From positions 8,517,937 to 8,581,936 of the forward strand of contig CM067307.1 of NCBI GenBank assembly GCA_034231615.1: 64,000 bases of DNA. The letters are read 5' to 3'. The notes below the pieces were generated by a model, which saw only the letters and a list, made by a program, of their open reading frames with translations, was not told the origin of the DNA and searched no databases. Below are positions 1 through 12,991 of the stretch, one piece after another. The stretch comes from Meghimatium bilineatum (lineage: Eukaryota > Mollusca > Gastropoda > Stylommatophora > Philomycidae). Both the position numbers and the translations under genes were made by a program. Within the stretch, counting starts at the first letter, position 1; the number at the start of each line of letters is the position of its first letter.

Positions 1-838
1 ATGATCACAGCTCCGACATAAACAAACACGACTCACGTTACGGTTGAAAAAAAAGCGTACACCATAAGAGAGACTTTATTTTTTAAAACTCATGGCATCT
101 GTAAAGTATGTTGGTTGAACAATGACAACTAATACCATTAATAGATCTATATCAACGATTGGCAACCTTGTTTTCGTTACAGGCAAAATTAAAATTTACA
201 CAACATCTAATGACTGGCAACCTTGTTTTCGCTACAGGCCAAATTCAAAATTAAACAGCAGTTAATGGCTGGCAACCTTGTTTTCAAAAGTACACATCAC
301 AATTACCCAGCAATCGTGGATGGCGAACCATACAGCAACAATTTCTATAAACATAAGTCCCAGATTTTTCAAAGCAAGTTATGTTCATCCGCTAATCTGA
401 TTGGTAGAATAATCCGCTAAACAACTTGCTCAAGACCTCGGAGAATTCAAGATATCCATAGGGAAGGCTACGTTCTGGAAAGAATATGTCACCTGATGAT
501 GATGACTATGATTGGTTGAATTTTCTAATTATATATTCTAGCAGACACACTAGGGGTTGTCCATAAATTACGTCAAATATGGGGGGGGGGGGGGCGTGAG
601 CGGATATGGGGGAAATGTGAATGTTGACAAGATTCAGGTATTTACACAAATTGACAAAAACAATACTGTTTTTTATACAGACCAATTTCTCCTCGAGTCT
701 GTAGTTATAATTAGGGCGGTCCTGCAAGGCATGCTTTGAGCAAATAGTAAGAATAATTCTCCAAAATTATGCATTTTGAAACAGAAACTGACATCACAAG
801 TTAGTCGTGCATGTTAGCTTGTTAATGCAGTTTGTTTT
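1..838. other. non-coding, downstream part of whirlin locus
   Basis: No gene was recognised. Positions 160-283 hold about 2.5 copies of a 52-bp repeat (core GGCAACCTTGTTTTCG). A 12-nt poly-G run lies near 582-594. Minus-strand frames show nothing like a PDZ domain. Confidence 0.4.
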
Positions 839-1238
839 GTGTTTTACTAAACAGTAGCTTATCACTTGTGATACTTCCATGTTTTACTAAACAGCAGATT
901 ATCACTTGTGATGCTTCCATGTTTTACTAAACAGTAGCTTATCACTTGTGATGCTTCCATGTTTTACTAAACAGTAGCTTATCACTTGTGATACTTCCAT
1001 GTTTTACTAAACAGTAGCTTATCACTTGTGATACTTCCATGTTTTACTAAACAGTAGCTTATCACTTGTGATACTTCCATGTTTTACTAAACAGTAGCTT
1101 ATCACTTGTGATGCTTCCATGTTTTACTAAACAGTAGCTTATCACTTGTGATACTTCCATGTTTTACTAAACAGTAGCTTATCACTTGTGATGCTTCCAT
1201 GTTTTACTAAACAGTAGCTTATCACTTGTGATACTTCC
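839..1238. repeat. 40-bp minisatellite, about 10 copies
   Basis: Unit contains TTTTACTAAACAGTAGC followed by TTATCACTTGTGATACTTCC. Copies differ mainly at one A/G (GATACTTCC or GATGCTTCC). TCACTTGTGA within the unit is an imperfect palindrome. Confidence 0.95.
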
Positions 1239-1249
1239 CTGGGCAGCCA

Positions 1250-1530
1250 AGAAAACTAATGCAGAGTCCTGGAGTTGTTGGAGTAAAGCCACAAATTACA
1301 GCAAAAATTAGAAGCAGACAGTCAATATTTTGACTTCATGTGATGAGAAAAGTAAAACTGAAACATTTAGTAACCACCGGAAAGATCAAGGGGAGAAGAG
1401 ACGAAGGTAGACAAAGAGAGAAATATTTGGTTGGGTTGTCACTGTGGCACAAAAAAAAAAGCCACAAACTGAACATATTAACAATACAAGAGATAGTGTT
1501 GTGGAGGAACATGATCGTCTATGTCACTTG
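1250..1530 (+). mobile_element. LINE reverse-transcriptase C-terminal fragment
   Basis: The translation KLKHLVTTGKIKGRRDEGRQ, REKYLVGLSLW, then IQEIVLWRNMI matches the conserved tail of non-LTR retrotransposon ORF2 (GxxEGRRxRGRQRxxWLDG...W..LQEIVxDRxxWRxxI). The catalytic core is absent and flanking frames are broken. It is a dead fragment directly downstream of the 40-bp array. Confidence 0.7.
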
Positions 1531-2325
1531 TCATGACAGTTTATTGCTAGCCTCTTATGGTATTTCAACCGGGGACAGCAGTCCCATTTGGTTATATCAT
1601 TATATATCAAAGCATTTAACCATTTAAAATAAAATAACGGAGGTCACACTTCTGGTAACAAAATTACCACGACCTCAAGAAAAAATATTTGAATAGAAGC
1701 ATGGCCTTATAGATATAGAAAATGCAAGGGAACTGACGTCACAGAACGAGCTGGTTGCTACCAAAAATATCTGAAATTTCATTTTGCAGTATTTACTCCT
1801 CCTCCAGAATAGCCTTGAGTGTTGACCTCATATAGTGCCACTGGTTGTGGATGGAGTGAATGATTATATGTCGCTTGGCGTGTACTGTGTACCTTCATCC
1901 AATGAAAAGCTCGGGGATGTCAGATATACATAATAAATGACGGTGTATGCAGGGCTGTAGATGGGTAATTTTATGTAGTTTTCGCCAGCAATTCATTTTA
2001 TGGTGATATTTATATAAGATACATTTTTTGGAAGGGTGGGTGGGGGTGATAAAGTGGTTACGACTATTATGGCGTACCCTTTTTCCTGCCTTTTTTCTAT
2101 TATCATGTTTTGGTTTCCTCAAGGGGGAAGGTGGATTGGAACTCTTAACTTCAACACCCCCCCCCTCAATCTACGGGTGTGGCGGCCTGAGATCAGTGCG
2201 CAAACTTCCTAGAGAGAGATGTGCTTGTTTTCTTGTGAAAAATTGTCCCAAATGAGGAATCCCAGCTATTTGTAGTAACATCCACCCTTTTCTGTGATTC
2301 GTGCTAAACCCGTATGTATAGAAGT
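1531..2325. other. no recognised feature
   Basis: AT-rich sequence between a LINE scrap and whirlin exon 13. If the exon 13 donor is used this is intron; if not, it is 3' UTR and flank. A C9 run lies near 2156. I see no PDZ3-like coding. Confidence 0.35.
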
Positions 2326-2344
2326 CTATGGATAGAATACATAC

Positions 2345-3591
2345 CTGTTGCCAGACTTTTGATCCGTTAGATATAAGTCGCCATGTTGAATGACGTCGAG
2401 ATAAACTTTCTTATTTTTGTCGCCATCGTTATTTTGTCCAATCAATGATTGAATCGGAGATTTAGATGAACTATTTTCGGAGAAATCATGATCTTTTCTG
2501 ATAAACGGAACGTTAATTTGTGATACTTGTTTATCTCTTCTTGGAGATTTATACCTGGAATGTGTACCCCCGCCAACTTTTGTTGGAGAAAACTCATTGG
2601 ATTTACCCTTTCTCGCATTTGTAAATAAGGCTCGCTTTGATTGTTGAGTTGATGTTTCTGTTAGATGGGCGGTTCCGTTGATATCTTGAACGTTGTCAAA
2701 CAAGCTGAGATTTGTCTTTAGTATTTGATGGGCGTGGTGTTCAGAAATCATTGGTGGGTTCTGTAGAATATGTTTTCTGTGTTTTTCTTCTTGTACATTG
2801 GTTTGGGTTGATAATGTTATCGATGGAATAGGTTGTGAAGTTATGTTCTGTTGCACATGGACATTATTTATCTGTCTGTGGGGTATAAACTGACCATTAA
2901 CAGTTAAAGTAGTGTCTGGCTGACTGAGTACTTCAACTGTCGACGCTTCATCTGTGGAGTGCTGCCAGTTGTCCCAAATTTTTGTTACTGAATATTTATC
3001 TTTTCTAGAACGAAATTTAACAACAGGTATGTGCAATGTCGATTTTTTCTGTTTGTAACTGCTATCCGCATTGTTTTGATTTATCTGAGTATTTTCGTTA
3101 TCTAAAATGCTGCGATCCTTACGATCCTCAAAATTACGATTCGTCGTGTTAATAGTTTCGTCTGAACTTGGAGAATCGAAAGGAATCTTGAATTTTGATT
3201 TTTCGGTGCGTCCAATTTTAATTCGTGACTTTTTCTGGCTGCTGGTATATTGTGAGTAATTTTCATGAGGACTTTCTGATGGGGGACCATGAGCTGAGTC
3301 AAGAGTAACAATATCAGATTCATCAATGTCTTTCTGATGAAAATTAACACGATCCTTGGGTGTTTCTGATATTTTCTCAACAATATTGTATGCACTGTTA
3401 CTTTGATATGATTTGGGGGTTAACAGTTGCGTTTCGTGTGAAAATCGTAATTGCTTTTGCCTCGACTCTGAAGGAACATCCGTATGAATGTCATTGGTCG
3501 TGTTCGAATGTTCCAAGATTGTAGTGTTTCTATGTTGTAGATGATGAAGTATCTTCTTCTGTGGATCTGACAGTTCTTTTGCTATCGCATC
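2345..3591 (-). CDS. WHRN: whirlin exon 13: large disordered tail, gene runs on or ends here
   Basis: Residues 695-1109. The acceptor is TTTCTTTCCACAG|GAT and the frame is open for 415 codons. Composition is Ser, Asn, Gln, Lys and His rich with no predicted fold, for example ELSDPQKKILHHLQHRN at the start and KKVYLDVIQHGDLYLTDQ near the end. Vertebrate whirlin also has a long disordered region here, but Pro-rich. At 2345 a good donor AG|GTATGT in phase 2 suggests the gene continues left towards PDZ3. If it is not used, the frame stops at TAG 2326-2328 after RYVFYP. No PDZ3 exon was recognised in the remaining 2.3 kb. Confidence 0.8.
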
Positions 3592-3664
3592 CTGTGGAAA
3601 GAAAAAAACCTGCTTTAAACGTGTATTGTATATATACTAACTGTCAACAGTGATTATTTGATCT

Positions 3665-3745
3665 ATCTGGCTTAGAGGTTAGACATCTCGCTCTGAGCTC
3701 CAAAGGTCGTATATTGGAATCCCGATCCGGAAGTCTTGTTTATAA
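3665..3745 (+). mobile_element. tRNA-like SINE head, weak
   Basis: GGCTTAGAGGTTAGA resembles a pol III A box, and about 40 bp later GGAATCCCGATCC resembles a degenerate B box. It lies in intron 12 just upstream of exon 13. The rest of the element is not defined. Confidence 0.35.
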
Positions 3746-3899
3746 AGTGGATTTTTTTCTGGATCCCTTGGAAATTTTAAGCTTGAAGCTACGGAGTTAC
3801 GTCCTGTATGTGATACTCTTGGCAGGCGGCGTGTCGGTTCGTTGAGTAGGACGGAACACATATAGGGTAACCAGCGTACAATCATCTACGCCTGTTGAG

Positions 3900-4600
3900 C
3901 CCATCTTTGAATCTCAATACCAAAACTTGATTACATTTGAAACACATTGATTGGTGCTGAATTATGTATGTTGACATTGTTTGGCATCACACAAATTACG
4001 AATGGTAGAGCCGCTAAACCCTTGTGTACAATGGAGATGTTTCTCTGGAGCATTGTTTAAGTTTGTTTGAAATTCACGCAGTATCTGTCTGGTTGTCATG
4101 CTGCACAAGAGATTTAGTAGAAACGTGAGAACAAACGATAAGAAAAAGAAAGTTGAAATAACTTTTTTGTTAGCACCAGGGACAATAAAATAAAATTATA
4201 CCCAAAATGGGGAAGGGGGAGGGGTTCGGACCAAAATAAAACCAGAACCACTCACAAAAAGTGATGTAATATAATACAGGTCAGAACCACTCACAAAAAT
4301 AACAACGTAATATTGTGAAAAATCAGGGTCGTAGGTATGATCTCCCTGGGAAGAGGCGGGGCTTTACCAAAAAAAGATGTCACTCGTGAGGGGTGGGTGG
4401 TGTTTGGCTGTCGGCAAACACTTTGGCCATCTTTCTAGTACTAAGAGTCACGTTCCGATTTTTTAATAGGGTGATTTGTACCACCCCCCCCCCCCACACC
4501 AACACCCTTATCTTTGTGCATGGTGCTAATCCTCGAGAAGCTGACTCCAGCTATCATAATGGATATTTTGTTTATTTATAGCTTGTTATGAAGAGAGATC
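3900..4600. other. intron 12 sequence, no gene
   Basis: Simple AT-rich intron. Positions 4236-4320 contain two copies of an AGAACCACTCACAAAAA motif and there is a C11 run near 4485. Nothing coding was recognised. Confidence 0.35.
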
Positions 4601-4616
4601 ATCTTGTATAAATCTA

Positions 4617-5345
4617 GTCTCGACAAGAGATACTTAGATCTTTTCTAGTGGTTCTCACATTGTCGACAAGAGATACTTAGATCTTTTCTAGTGGTTCTCA
4701 CATTGTCGACAAGAGATACTTAGATCTTTCCTAGTGGTTCTCACATTGTCGACAAGATACTTAGACCTAGTCTAGTGGTTCTCAAATTGTTGACAAGAGA
4801 TACTTAGACCTAGTCTAGTGGTTCTCAAATTGTCGACAAGAGATACTTAGATCTAGTCTAGTGGTTCTCAATTTATCGACAAGAGATACTTAGATCTTTT
4901 CTAGTGGTTCTCAAATTGTCGACGAGATACTTAGATCTAGTCTAGTGGTTCTCAACTTGTCAACAAGAGATACTTAGATCTAGTCTAGTGGTTCTCAAAT
5001 TGTTGACTAGAGATACTTAGATCTAGTCTAGTGGTTCTCAAATTGTCGACAAGAGATACTTAGATCTAGTCTAGTGGTTCTCAACTTGTCAACTAGAGAT
5101 GCTTAGATCTAGTCTAGTGGTTCTCAAATTGTCCAGAAGAGATACTTAGATCTAGTCTAGTGGTTCTCAACTTGTCGACTAGAGATACTTAGATCTAGTC
5201 TAGTGGTTCTCAAATTGTCGACAAGAGATACTTAGATCTAGTCTAGTGGTTCGCAACTAGTCGACTAGAGATATTTAGATCTAGTCTATTGGTTCTCAAC
5301 TTGTCGACTAGAGATACTTAGATCTAGTCTAGAGGTTTTCAACTT
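4617..5345. repeat. 43-bp minisatellite, about 17 copies
   Basis: The core is GACAAGAGATACTTAGATCT followed by AGTCTAGTGGTTCTCAAATT. Two subtypes (AGATCTTTTC and AGATCTAGTC) are ordered: the first dominates the left end, the second the right. Units are rich in CTAG and GTCGAC palindromes. Confidence 0.95.
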
Positions 5346-5554
5346 TAACAATATGCATCCATGGAGGACCACTGTGTTTATCTGAGTGGCCCGAACAAAA
5401 ATTATAAATTTTAGGGCCACGACGCGTCTAGGAGGGACCACAGAACTGAAAGTTTTTATATTATATCAAATAAGATATGTAACACGTCCTGTGGACAGTT
5501 GCTATAATTTTCAAAAAGTCCCTGTGGGGGCGGGGACATATACATAAATTGGCA

Positions 5555-5715
5555 TCCTTTATAAGGTCCCGGGGGGGGGGGTACAGAATAAAGTTAACAA
5601 GCGTTTTATAAGGTCTCAGCGGAGGAGCGCTGAAGAAAGTTGACAAGCAATTTTATAAGGTTTCGGGAGGAGGGGGCACAGAAGAAAGATAACACGCTTG
5701 TAATAAGGTTCCGGG
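5555..5715. repeat. 58-bp degenerate tandem repeat, 3 copies
   Basis: Repeated TTTTATAAGGTYYCGGG...GAAGAAAGTTGACAAGC blocks, the first with an 11-nt G run. Diverged copies. Confidence 0.6.
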
Positions 5716-5786
5716 GAAACTTTTGGCGAAGAAACATTGAGAACCAGAGGGATCGAGTCTGAGAAACTCATTCTTTTGTATTACTG

Positions 5787-6067
5787 TTTCACCCTTGTGT
5801 TGCCGTGGCCCGAAAGGGGAGCAAAAAATATCAACACTGTTTACCTTCCACGCATGTCGTAAAGGGCGACTAAGGAGGTTATGGGATGGAGTTGGCTGTC
5901 CCATCCCATATAGGGTCAGTGACCCAAAGCCATGCTGAGGTTGGATGTGTCAGGCCGAAAGGCGCAGATATCACAGCAATGCTGTAAACCATGACACAGC
6001 GCATTCCGTTCTCTGGACTACATCCTGCTAATCTGCAGGAGTTTGAGAACGAACGCAGAAGAAGAAG
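5787..6067 (+). mobile_element. SINE-A copy 1
   Basis: Member of a dispersed ~280-bp family (others at 9366, 22078, 32875, 47245, 58859). It runs from TGTGTTGCCGTGGCCCGAAA, through GGCGACTAAGGAGGTTATGG and GGACTACATCCTGCTAATC, to GTTTGAGAACGAACGCAG and a GAAGAAGAAG tail. I see no good pol III promoter. The 5' end is slightly diverged here. Confidence 0.85.
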
Positions 6068-6164
6068 TATTACTGTCTCTCAGAACTAATATAATGACAA
6101 TAATAACAACTTTTTGTACCACAGAAACAAGAACACACATTCACTCTCTCATGTTCTCAAATAA

Positions 6165-7770
<1,606 letters not shown>

Positions 7771-7806
7771 GCAAAACTAAAATTATCAAAACAATATTCG
7801 GCTAAC

Positions 7807-7935
7807 CTGAGCTATATTTTGATGCATAGGCGTGTACGCAAAATTTTGATTTGGTGGACCATGGTCAGTTACTGTTGTATCTTTCCTAACGTATCCGTTG
7901 ATTTCAACGCCGCTGTCATCGCTGGGGTCATCCTT
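7807..7935 (-). CDS. WHRN: whirlin exon 12: short acidic segment
   Basis: Residues 652-694, 43 codons. The acceptor is CTACAAACAG|AAG and the donor CAG|GTTAGC, phase 0 on both sides. It encodes KDDPSDDSGVEINGYVRK and ends PMHQNIAQ. The DDSGVE stretch recalls the EDSGVDAGE stretch of human whirlin ahead of PDZ3, a weak resemblance. It joins in frame to exon 13 (IAQ|DAIAKE). Confidence 0.7.
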
Positions 7936-8062
7936 CTGTTTGTAGAGTATAAGGCGATAGACAACGAAGTCTTTTAAAACATTAGCTCATGGAGAGAAAG
8001 AGAAAAGCTGACAAGCATAGGCAGACTGGCAGACAAAGGAAGGCGGTAGTTAGATTGGTACA

Positions 8063-8070
8063 TTATATAT

Positions 8071-8137
<67 letters not shown>
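8063..8137. repeat. (TA)n microsatellite
   Basis: About 75 bp of near-perfect TA in intron 11. Confidence 0.95.
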
Positions 8138-8139
<2 letters not shown>

Positions 8140-8206
8140 ATTGATGAGCGGATATATATATAGAAAGACAGATAGACAGACGATGGATAGACAAACAGAT
8201 AAACAG

Positions 8207-8420
8207 AAGGACAGACTGATGATGGGTAGACAGGTAGATATGTAGGTATGTATGTAGGCAGGTTGTACGTAGGTAGGTGCTAGGTGGGTATGTAGGTAGA
8301 GGTTATAAGTAGGTATGTACGTATGTATGTAGGTAGGTCGTAAGTAGCTGTGTAGGTAGGTAGATAGTAGATAGTTTTGTAGGTAGGAAGTAGTTAAGTA
8401 TGTAGGTAGATATGCACTCC
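8207..8420. repeat. degenerate (GTAG/GTAT) tetranucleotide tract
   Basis: Repeated GTAGGTAGGTATGTAGG blocks with interruptions, in intron 11. A 10-nt G run follows near 8460. Confidence 0.8.
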
Positions 8421-8735
8421 GTGGCCGTTGATATGTCTATATGTCTTCAGTAAAGAATGGGGGGGGGGGTATTTATCTAAGTAAAAAATCATTTGCTTAT
8501 TTTCGTGCAGTTCTTACTGGCAACTTGCCTAAATTCCCAGTACTAAAACTAGTTTGACTCATCCCCCCCACCCCAACGAAAAGAATGTATTCCCCTACCC
8601 CATTTCTACCGACTTGCTGTACTCGTATGTTGGTAGGTAGGTAGTTGATTAGACAGTCATACTGATAAGTTAAGCAGGCAGGCAGACCGACAAACATATA
8701 ATAACATTTTATATATTTATATTGACAAAACATAC

Positions 8736-8936
8736 CCTTCCTTTGACGAACTCAGCTTCGCGTTTCCTAACTTGTGACCTTTGATCCCTATTCCTGGAAA
8801 CATCATTTGATGTCGTTTCTCGGTACGCAGGTTTTGGAGATTTAAATCTTGACTTGTGCCTACTTTTTAACTTGACCTGGTTGATGTCGTCATAATGTCT
8901 TAAATCTGGCGTTGAGCGGGATAACTTTCTTGACTT
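8736..8936 (-). CDS. WHRN: whirlin exon 11: basic disordered segment
   Basis: Residues 585-651, 67 codons, fully open. The acceptor is AATTATAG|AAG and the donor AGG|GTATGT, both in phase 0. It encodes a Lys/Arg/Ser-rich segment (KSRKLSRSTPDLRHYDDINQ at its start). The SRSTPDL motif resembles a basophilic kinase or 14-3-3-type site, but that is inference. I see no direct match to vertebrate whirlin, whose corresponding region is also disordered and poorly conserved. Confidence 0.72.
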
Positions 8937-8940
8937 CTAT

Positions 8941-9158
8941 AATTTGAGATATCGTTAAAATTTGAGAATATTACAAGCATTGACATGTTTGTTAACTATG
9001 AAAGCTCTATTGAATAATAGTAAAAATTTGAGAATATGACAAGCATTGACATGTTTGTTAACCATAAAAGCTCTATTGAATAATAGTAAAGATTTGAGAA
9101 TATTACAAACATTGACATGTTTGTTAACCATGAAAGCTCTATTGAATAATAGTAAAAA
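8941..9158. repeat. 66-bp tandem repeat, 3 copies
   Basis: Period of exactly 66 bp (TTTGAGAATATTACAAGCAT at 8961, 9027 and 9093). It begins within 5 bp of the exon 11 acceptor, so the intron 10 branch and pyrimidine region lies in or next to repeat DNA. Confidence 0.9.
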
Positions 9159-9159
9159 T

Positions 9160-9740
9160 AAATCATAAGAAGAATATTATCAATAAGAATAATGGTAATT
9201 GCAGCAGCAGCGACAGTAGTAGTAGCAGCAGCAGCAGCAGCAGTAGTATTAGTAATGTTTGTAGTAATAGAAAAGTAGTAGTAATAACAATATTCGTGTA
9301 TGTAGTAATGGTAGTAGTAATAGTGATAGTAATAGTGGCAGTTGTAATAGTAATAGTAGTAGTAGTCGCCCGTGTGTTGCCGGGGCCCGAAAGGGGAGAA
9401 AAGAATAGCAACACTGTTTACCTTCCATGTATGCCGTAAAAGGCGACTAAGGAGGTTATGGGATGGAGTTGGCTGTCCCATCCCATATAGGGTAAGTGAC
9501 CCAAAGCCATGTTGAAGTCGGATGTGTCGGATCGAAAGGCGCAGATATCGCAGCAATGCTGTAAACCATGACACAACGCATTCTGTTCTCCGGACTACAT
9601 CCTGCTAATCTGCAGGAGTTTGAGAACGAACGCAGACGAAGAAGAAGTAGTAGTAGTGGTAGTAGCAGCAGTAGTAGCCTTAGTAATAGTAGGTTTTAGT
9701 GTATGTAGGGGACTAATAATAGTAGTAGTAACACATTACA
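9160..9740. repeat. (AGT/AGC)n trinucleotide tract interrupted by SINE-A
   Basis: Mixed AGT/AGC/AAT triplets at 9190-9366 resume at 9645-9735. SINE-A copy 2 sits between them. Confidence 0.85.
9366..9645 (+). mobile_element. SINE-A copy 2
   Basis: Full-length, from CGCCCGTGTGTTGCC to GAACGCAGACGAAGAAGAAG. AGTAGTAGT occurs on both sides and is compatible with a target-site duplication, though the host tract is itself AGT repeats. Confidence 0.9.
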
Positions 9741-10700
9741 TTTGAATAACAGGCATCTCACGTACACTACTTTGCTGTATGACTATCATTGAAGTATTAG
9801 GCCTCCATTTACAATTTCAGAAACAGGGCCAATGCAACGTGAACGACACGACTCATACTGTTTGCTGCATAAGGGTGTATTCTCATCACTAGGCCTAGAT
9901 CATCAGAGTTAAGATGAAGAGACTGTCTTACTAACCCTTCTGCCACGAATATTTATATTTAATACAAGATGCGCCTTATGCCTGTATCAACAATAACATT
10001 ATATTTGTTTCATATATGTATTGTTCCCATCCCCAATTATTTTATTATTAAAATAGAACATAACGTTTAGCAGTGACCAATCGTCAAATAAATCCTAACA
10101 GTAGGATTTTTATTGTGGTCGTTTGTTTGTCCTGATGAAGGCTTTTTAGTCGAAACGTCGTCTGTCCCTGTATCTCGTTGTTAGGTACTTTTATGTTTTA
10201 TTTTGGTAACATATCTATCTATTTTTGTTTATCTTGATATTAACGCAGAATCAGCCTTCTTACGTGATGTTTTTTAATTGTTTATTGCTGTAATTTTCGT
10301 TGGTCACTATTTATATTCTTTGCGTTGTGTCATCCGGGTGTTGTTTGACAATACCAACCAACGAAATTCACGGGAATAATCGAAAACATGAAACAAAATG
10401 ATGGATTAAATTGTGTTGGTAGGTTTTCTAATGGTGAAAGTTATGGCTTAGCACAGTAAAGACAGTAGAATTTCTTTCTGTGGAACCCATCCCTTCACAT
10501 TTATTTACAGAGTCGTATCTACGCCCCTGTAGACGCTGTAGAACCTAGAACAATAGCTCACGATTAGTAAATGAAATAATATGGACGCACTGAGTTTGCT
10601 GTTGTTGTCTGTGAGTCGATCGACTGGTCCATATTCATAGTAGTGTGATAATATACACGTTGGATGTCTCGACTAAAACCGCATCTTTTATTAGGGATGC
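9741..10700. other. intron 10, no gene; contains ribozyme-like motif
   Basis: AT-rich intron. The only distinct item is the hammerhead-like core at 10131-10165, listed separately. Confidence 0.4.
10131..10165 (+). ncRNA. hammerhead-ribozyme-like motif (candidate)
   Basis: CCTGATGAAGGCTTTTTAGT is followed by CGAAACGTCG. CUGAUGA and GAAAC are the two conserved hammerhead core strands. GGCU and AGUC between them can form a 4-bp stem II with one G-U pair. One extra A lies after CUGAUGA relative to the minimal consensus, and stems I and III are not evident, so activity is doubtful. Related copies lie at 10891, 17375, 18131 and 31074. Confidence 0.35.
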
Positions 10701-10726
10701 TGTGTTATTGAAGATGGAAAACGTCT

Positions 10727-10900
10727 TGACTAAGTTTCGAGGTGGTTGGGTGCCATCTGAGCAGCTCTGGTTCAAATCCCGTGTCCTGCGTGATTTCGCT
10801 TACGATTAGTAGGGGTTTTGGAAAACTGGGATGACAGGGCAATGAAGTATTGCTAATCACTTGAGACACACACACTAACACATACAAATAGAAGTTTCGA
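10727..10900 (+). mobile_element. tRNA-derived SINE-like element
   Basis: A perfect pol III B box GGTTCAAATCC lies at 10769-10779. About 35 bp upstream, TTTCGAGGTGGTTGGG is an acceptable A box. The spacing fits a tRNA-like head. The 3' part is unique sequence. Confidence 0.55.
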
Positions 10901-10920
10901 CCAAAAGGCATTTATCAATA
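10891..10920 (-). ncRNA. diverged hammerhead-like motif
   Basis: On the minus strand TTGATAAATGCCTTTTGGTC precedes GAAAC. The first core strand is mutated (UGAUAAA). It is inverted relative to, and about 760 bp from, the copy at 10131. Confidence 0.25.
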
Positions 10921-10999
10921 CAACACATACAACAGAAAACGACAAGAAAGAAAGACACTATAGACGTTCACATGGCCGAGTTAAATGTAATGTTGAGAT

Positions 11000-11760
11000 G
11001 GACCGGAAGAGTTGTAACTAGGTAAGAGGTGAAACAGCACGGACAATGAATATACAACACATAGCTACATACACGTGAAACGAGATACACAGAGAAATGA
11101 TGGAACAACTTGATATCAACCATGAGATAGGCGCTCATTATCCCGAAGGGTTTAAGAGTGCAAAATTGGAATATTTAGCGGTTCTCAAGCGCAAGACGGG
11201 TAAGGACATGCTGCATAATGATATTTGTATATTCGTCTGTGGTCACGCACGTTCAATAAGCATATTCTGTATCATGAATATTCACTCGCTCATCTTTGAA
11301 AAGATGTTGAAAAGGCGCACATCATTTGACACCATTGTATTCAGTTACACCATATATATATTCAGTCCCTTTCAACGAAGCCGTGCAGTGGATGCTAACA
11401 GTAGCACTCATAGCACGTAACTCCGTAACTTACAATATCCTCAATGATCTCAGAAAAGTTGATCTTTGCAAAAGAAGACGTTTCGAGCTGGATTCCAAAC
11501 ACACTCTCCTAAGCATAAAGAAAACGGCTTAATCACTAGACCAGGGAGATCTCATAGTTAATATTTAAATCAGTATTACTCAACACAACCTGTTTCTGAG
11601 AAGTGGCAGTATTCTAAGAAAACAGAAATTCTTGGCCACATTAAATAAATAATAAGCATTGAATAATGCTGACTATATTTATTGTTCATATCTCAGGTTC
11701 TATCTTTTGTCTACTCTCTGCTTTTATTGTTCAGGTCAGCTGTTATTTCAATGCAAATGT
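11000..11760. other. intron 10, no recognised feature
   Basis: Short open frames here have no recognisable similarity or coding character. Confidence 0.35.
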
Positions 11761-11894
11761 TAAGCTTAATGGAAGGTGAAGTGATTACAACAACAAATAC
11801 AATAGAAGAAGACATAGAACCATACACCCTGAAAACCACAATTGAAGACAGTTAAACAAAGCATCAGTAATAGACGGCATATCTATATAAAAAA

Positions 11895-12560
11895 TAAAAA
11901 TGCTAACAGCGACAGAGATAAAGTGGCTACACAAACTGTTCAATGTGATATGGAAGACACAAAAGACACCACAGGAGTGGAATACAGCGTTGATTGTTCC
12001 CATCTGGAAGAAAAACGGAAGTGAGAGGGACTGCTGTAAGTATAGAAGCATTTCACTCTTAAGCCACAGGAAAAATCTTTAGCAAGATACTGGAGAGAAG
12101 GATGTGTCCATATATAGAACCACGGCTTAACAACACACACATTGGCTTTCGGAAAAATACAAGCTGACAAACGCAATCTTCACCCACAAACAACTTTCAG
12201 AAAGAGCAACAGAACATAACCAAGACTTATATCTGGCTTTCGTGGATGAATAGAAAGCTTTCGACAGAGTGGATAGAGCACAGCTATGGATAACACTACA
12301 GACATACGGAGTTCCCCAACATCTGATAAACCTATGTCAGAGCATATAAACCAATAGTCAATGCGCAGTAAGAACGAGCACACGGAAAATTCACTCGCGA
12401 GTGAGACAGGGGTATGTACTATTTCCCCCTCCCCCCAATTGTTCATAGCATATATATATATATTACATCTGCAAAGTAGCAAAGACAATGGAAGAAAACA
12501 ATCTGACGGATAAATCAAACGAACTGCTATTTGCAGATGACCACGCACATCGTCACAAGG
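11895..12560 (+). mobile_element. LINE reverse-transcriptase N-terminal remnant
   Basis: Pieces in shifted frames read WKTQKTPQEWNTALIVPIWK, CCKYRSISLLS, then a GFRK-like block and a diverged LAFVDE-KAFDRV motif. These are RT domains 1-3 of a non-LTR element, with several stops and frameshifts. Inactive. Confidence 0.7.
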
Positions 12561-12991
12561 CAACACACAAAAATCATCACAGATAATTTTATATGGGTTT
12601 TGTAGTATTTGGTTATCTGATTTCAAATCTGTCTTTAGTTTTTTTCTACCACGTAACATTTTTTTGTAATAGCTAATTATAATATCTTTCAACAGTGGTT
12701 ATGACCACAAATCGAGTACAATGTTTTATTTAGATTGGTATCGATACTTTATTACTGGCTGTTACAATTTTGTTCAGTTTCGGGTCACGTGATTTAGTAT
12801 CGATGCTACCATTTTTGTGTATTCGATAGGATAGTAAATCCATTTATACACGTGTGGTGTTTGCTTAAAGTAATTACGACAAGTATATTATGAGATTTCG
12901 TTGTTTTGTACTTTCTTTTATTTTAAAGGTTGCAAAAACCTTGCATTTGTGTACTTGATAACTTATTTTGTGTACTTATTAACTTATTATC

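Noticed and set aside
1780..1900. Short minus-strand open stretch near a CCAG acceptor as a possible PDZ3 exon
   Set aside because: In the required phase it meets a stop at once, and the other frame lacks PDZ motifs.
8996..9574. 192-codon Tyr-rich minus-strand frame
   Set aside because: Runs through the AGT tract, the 66-bp repeat and a SINE; no domain.
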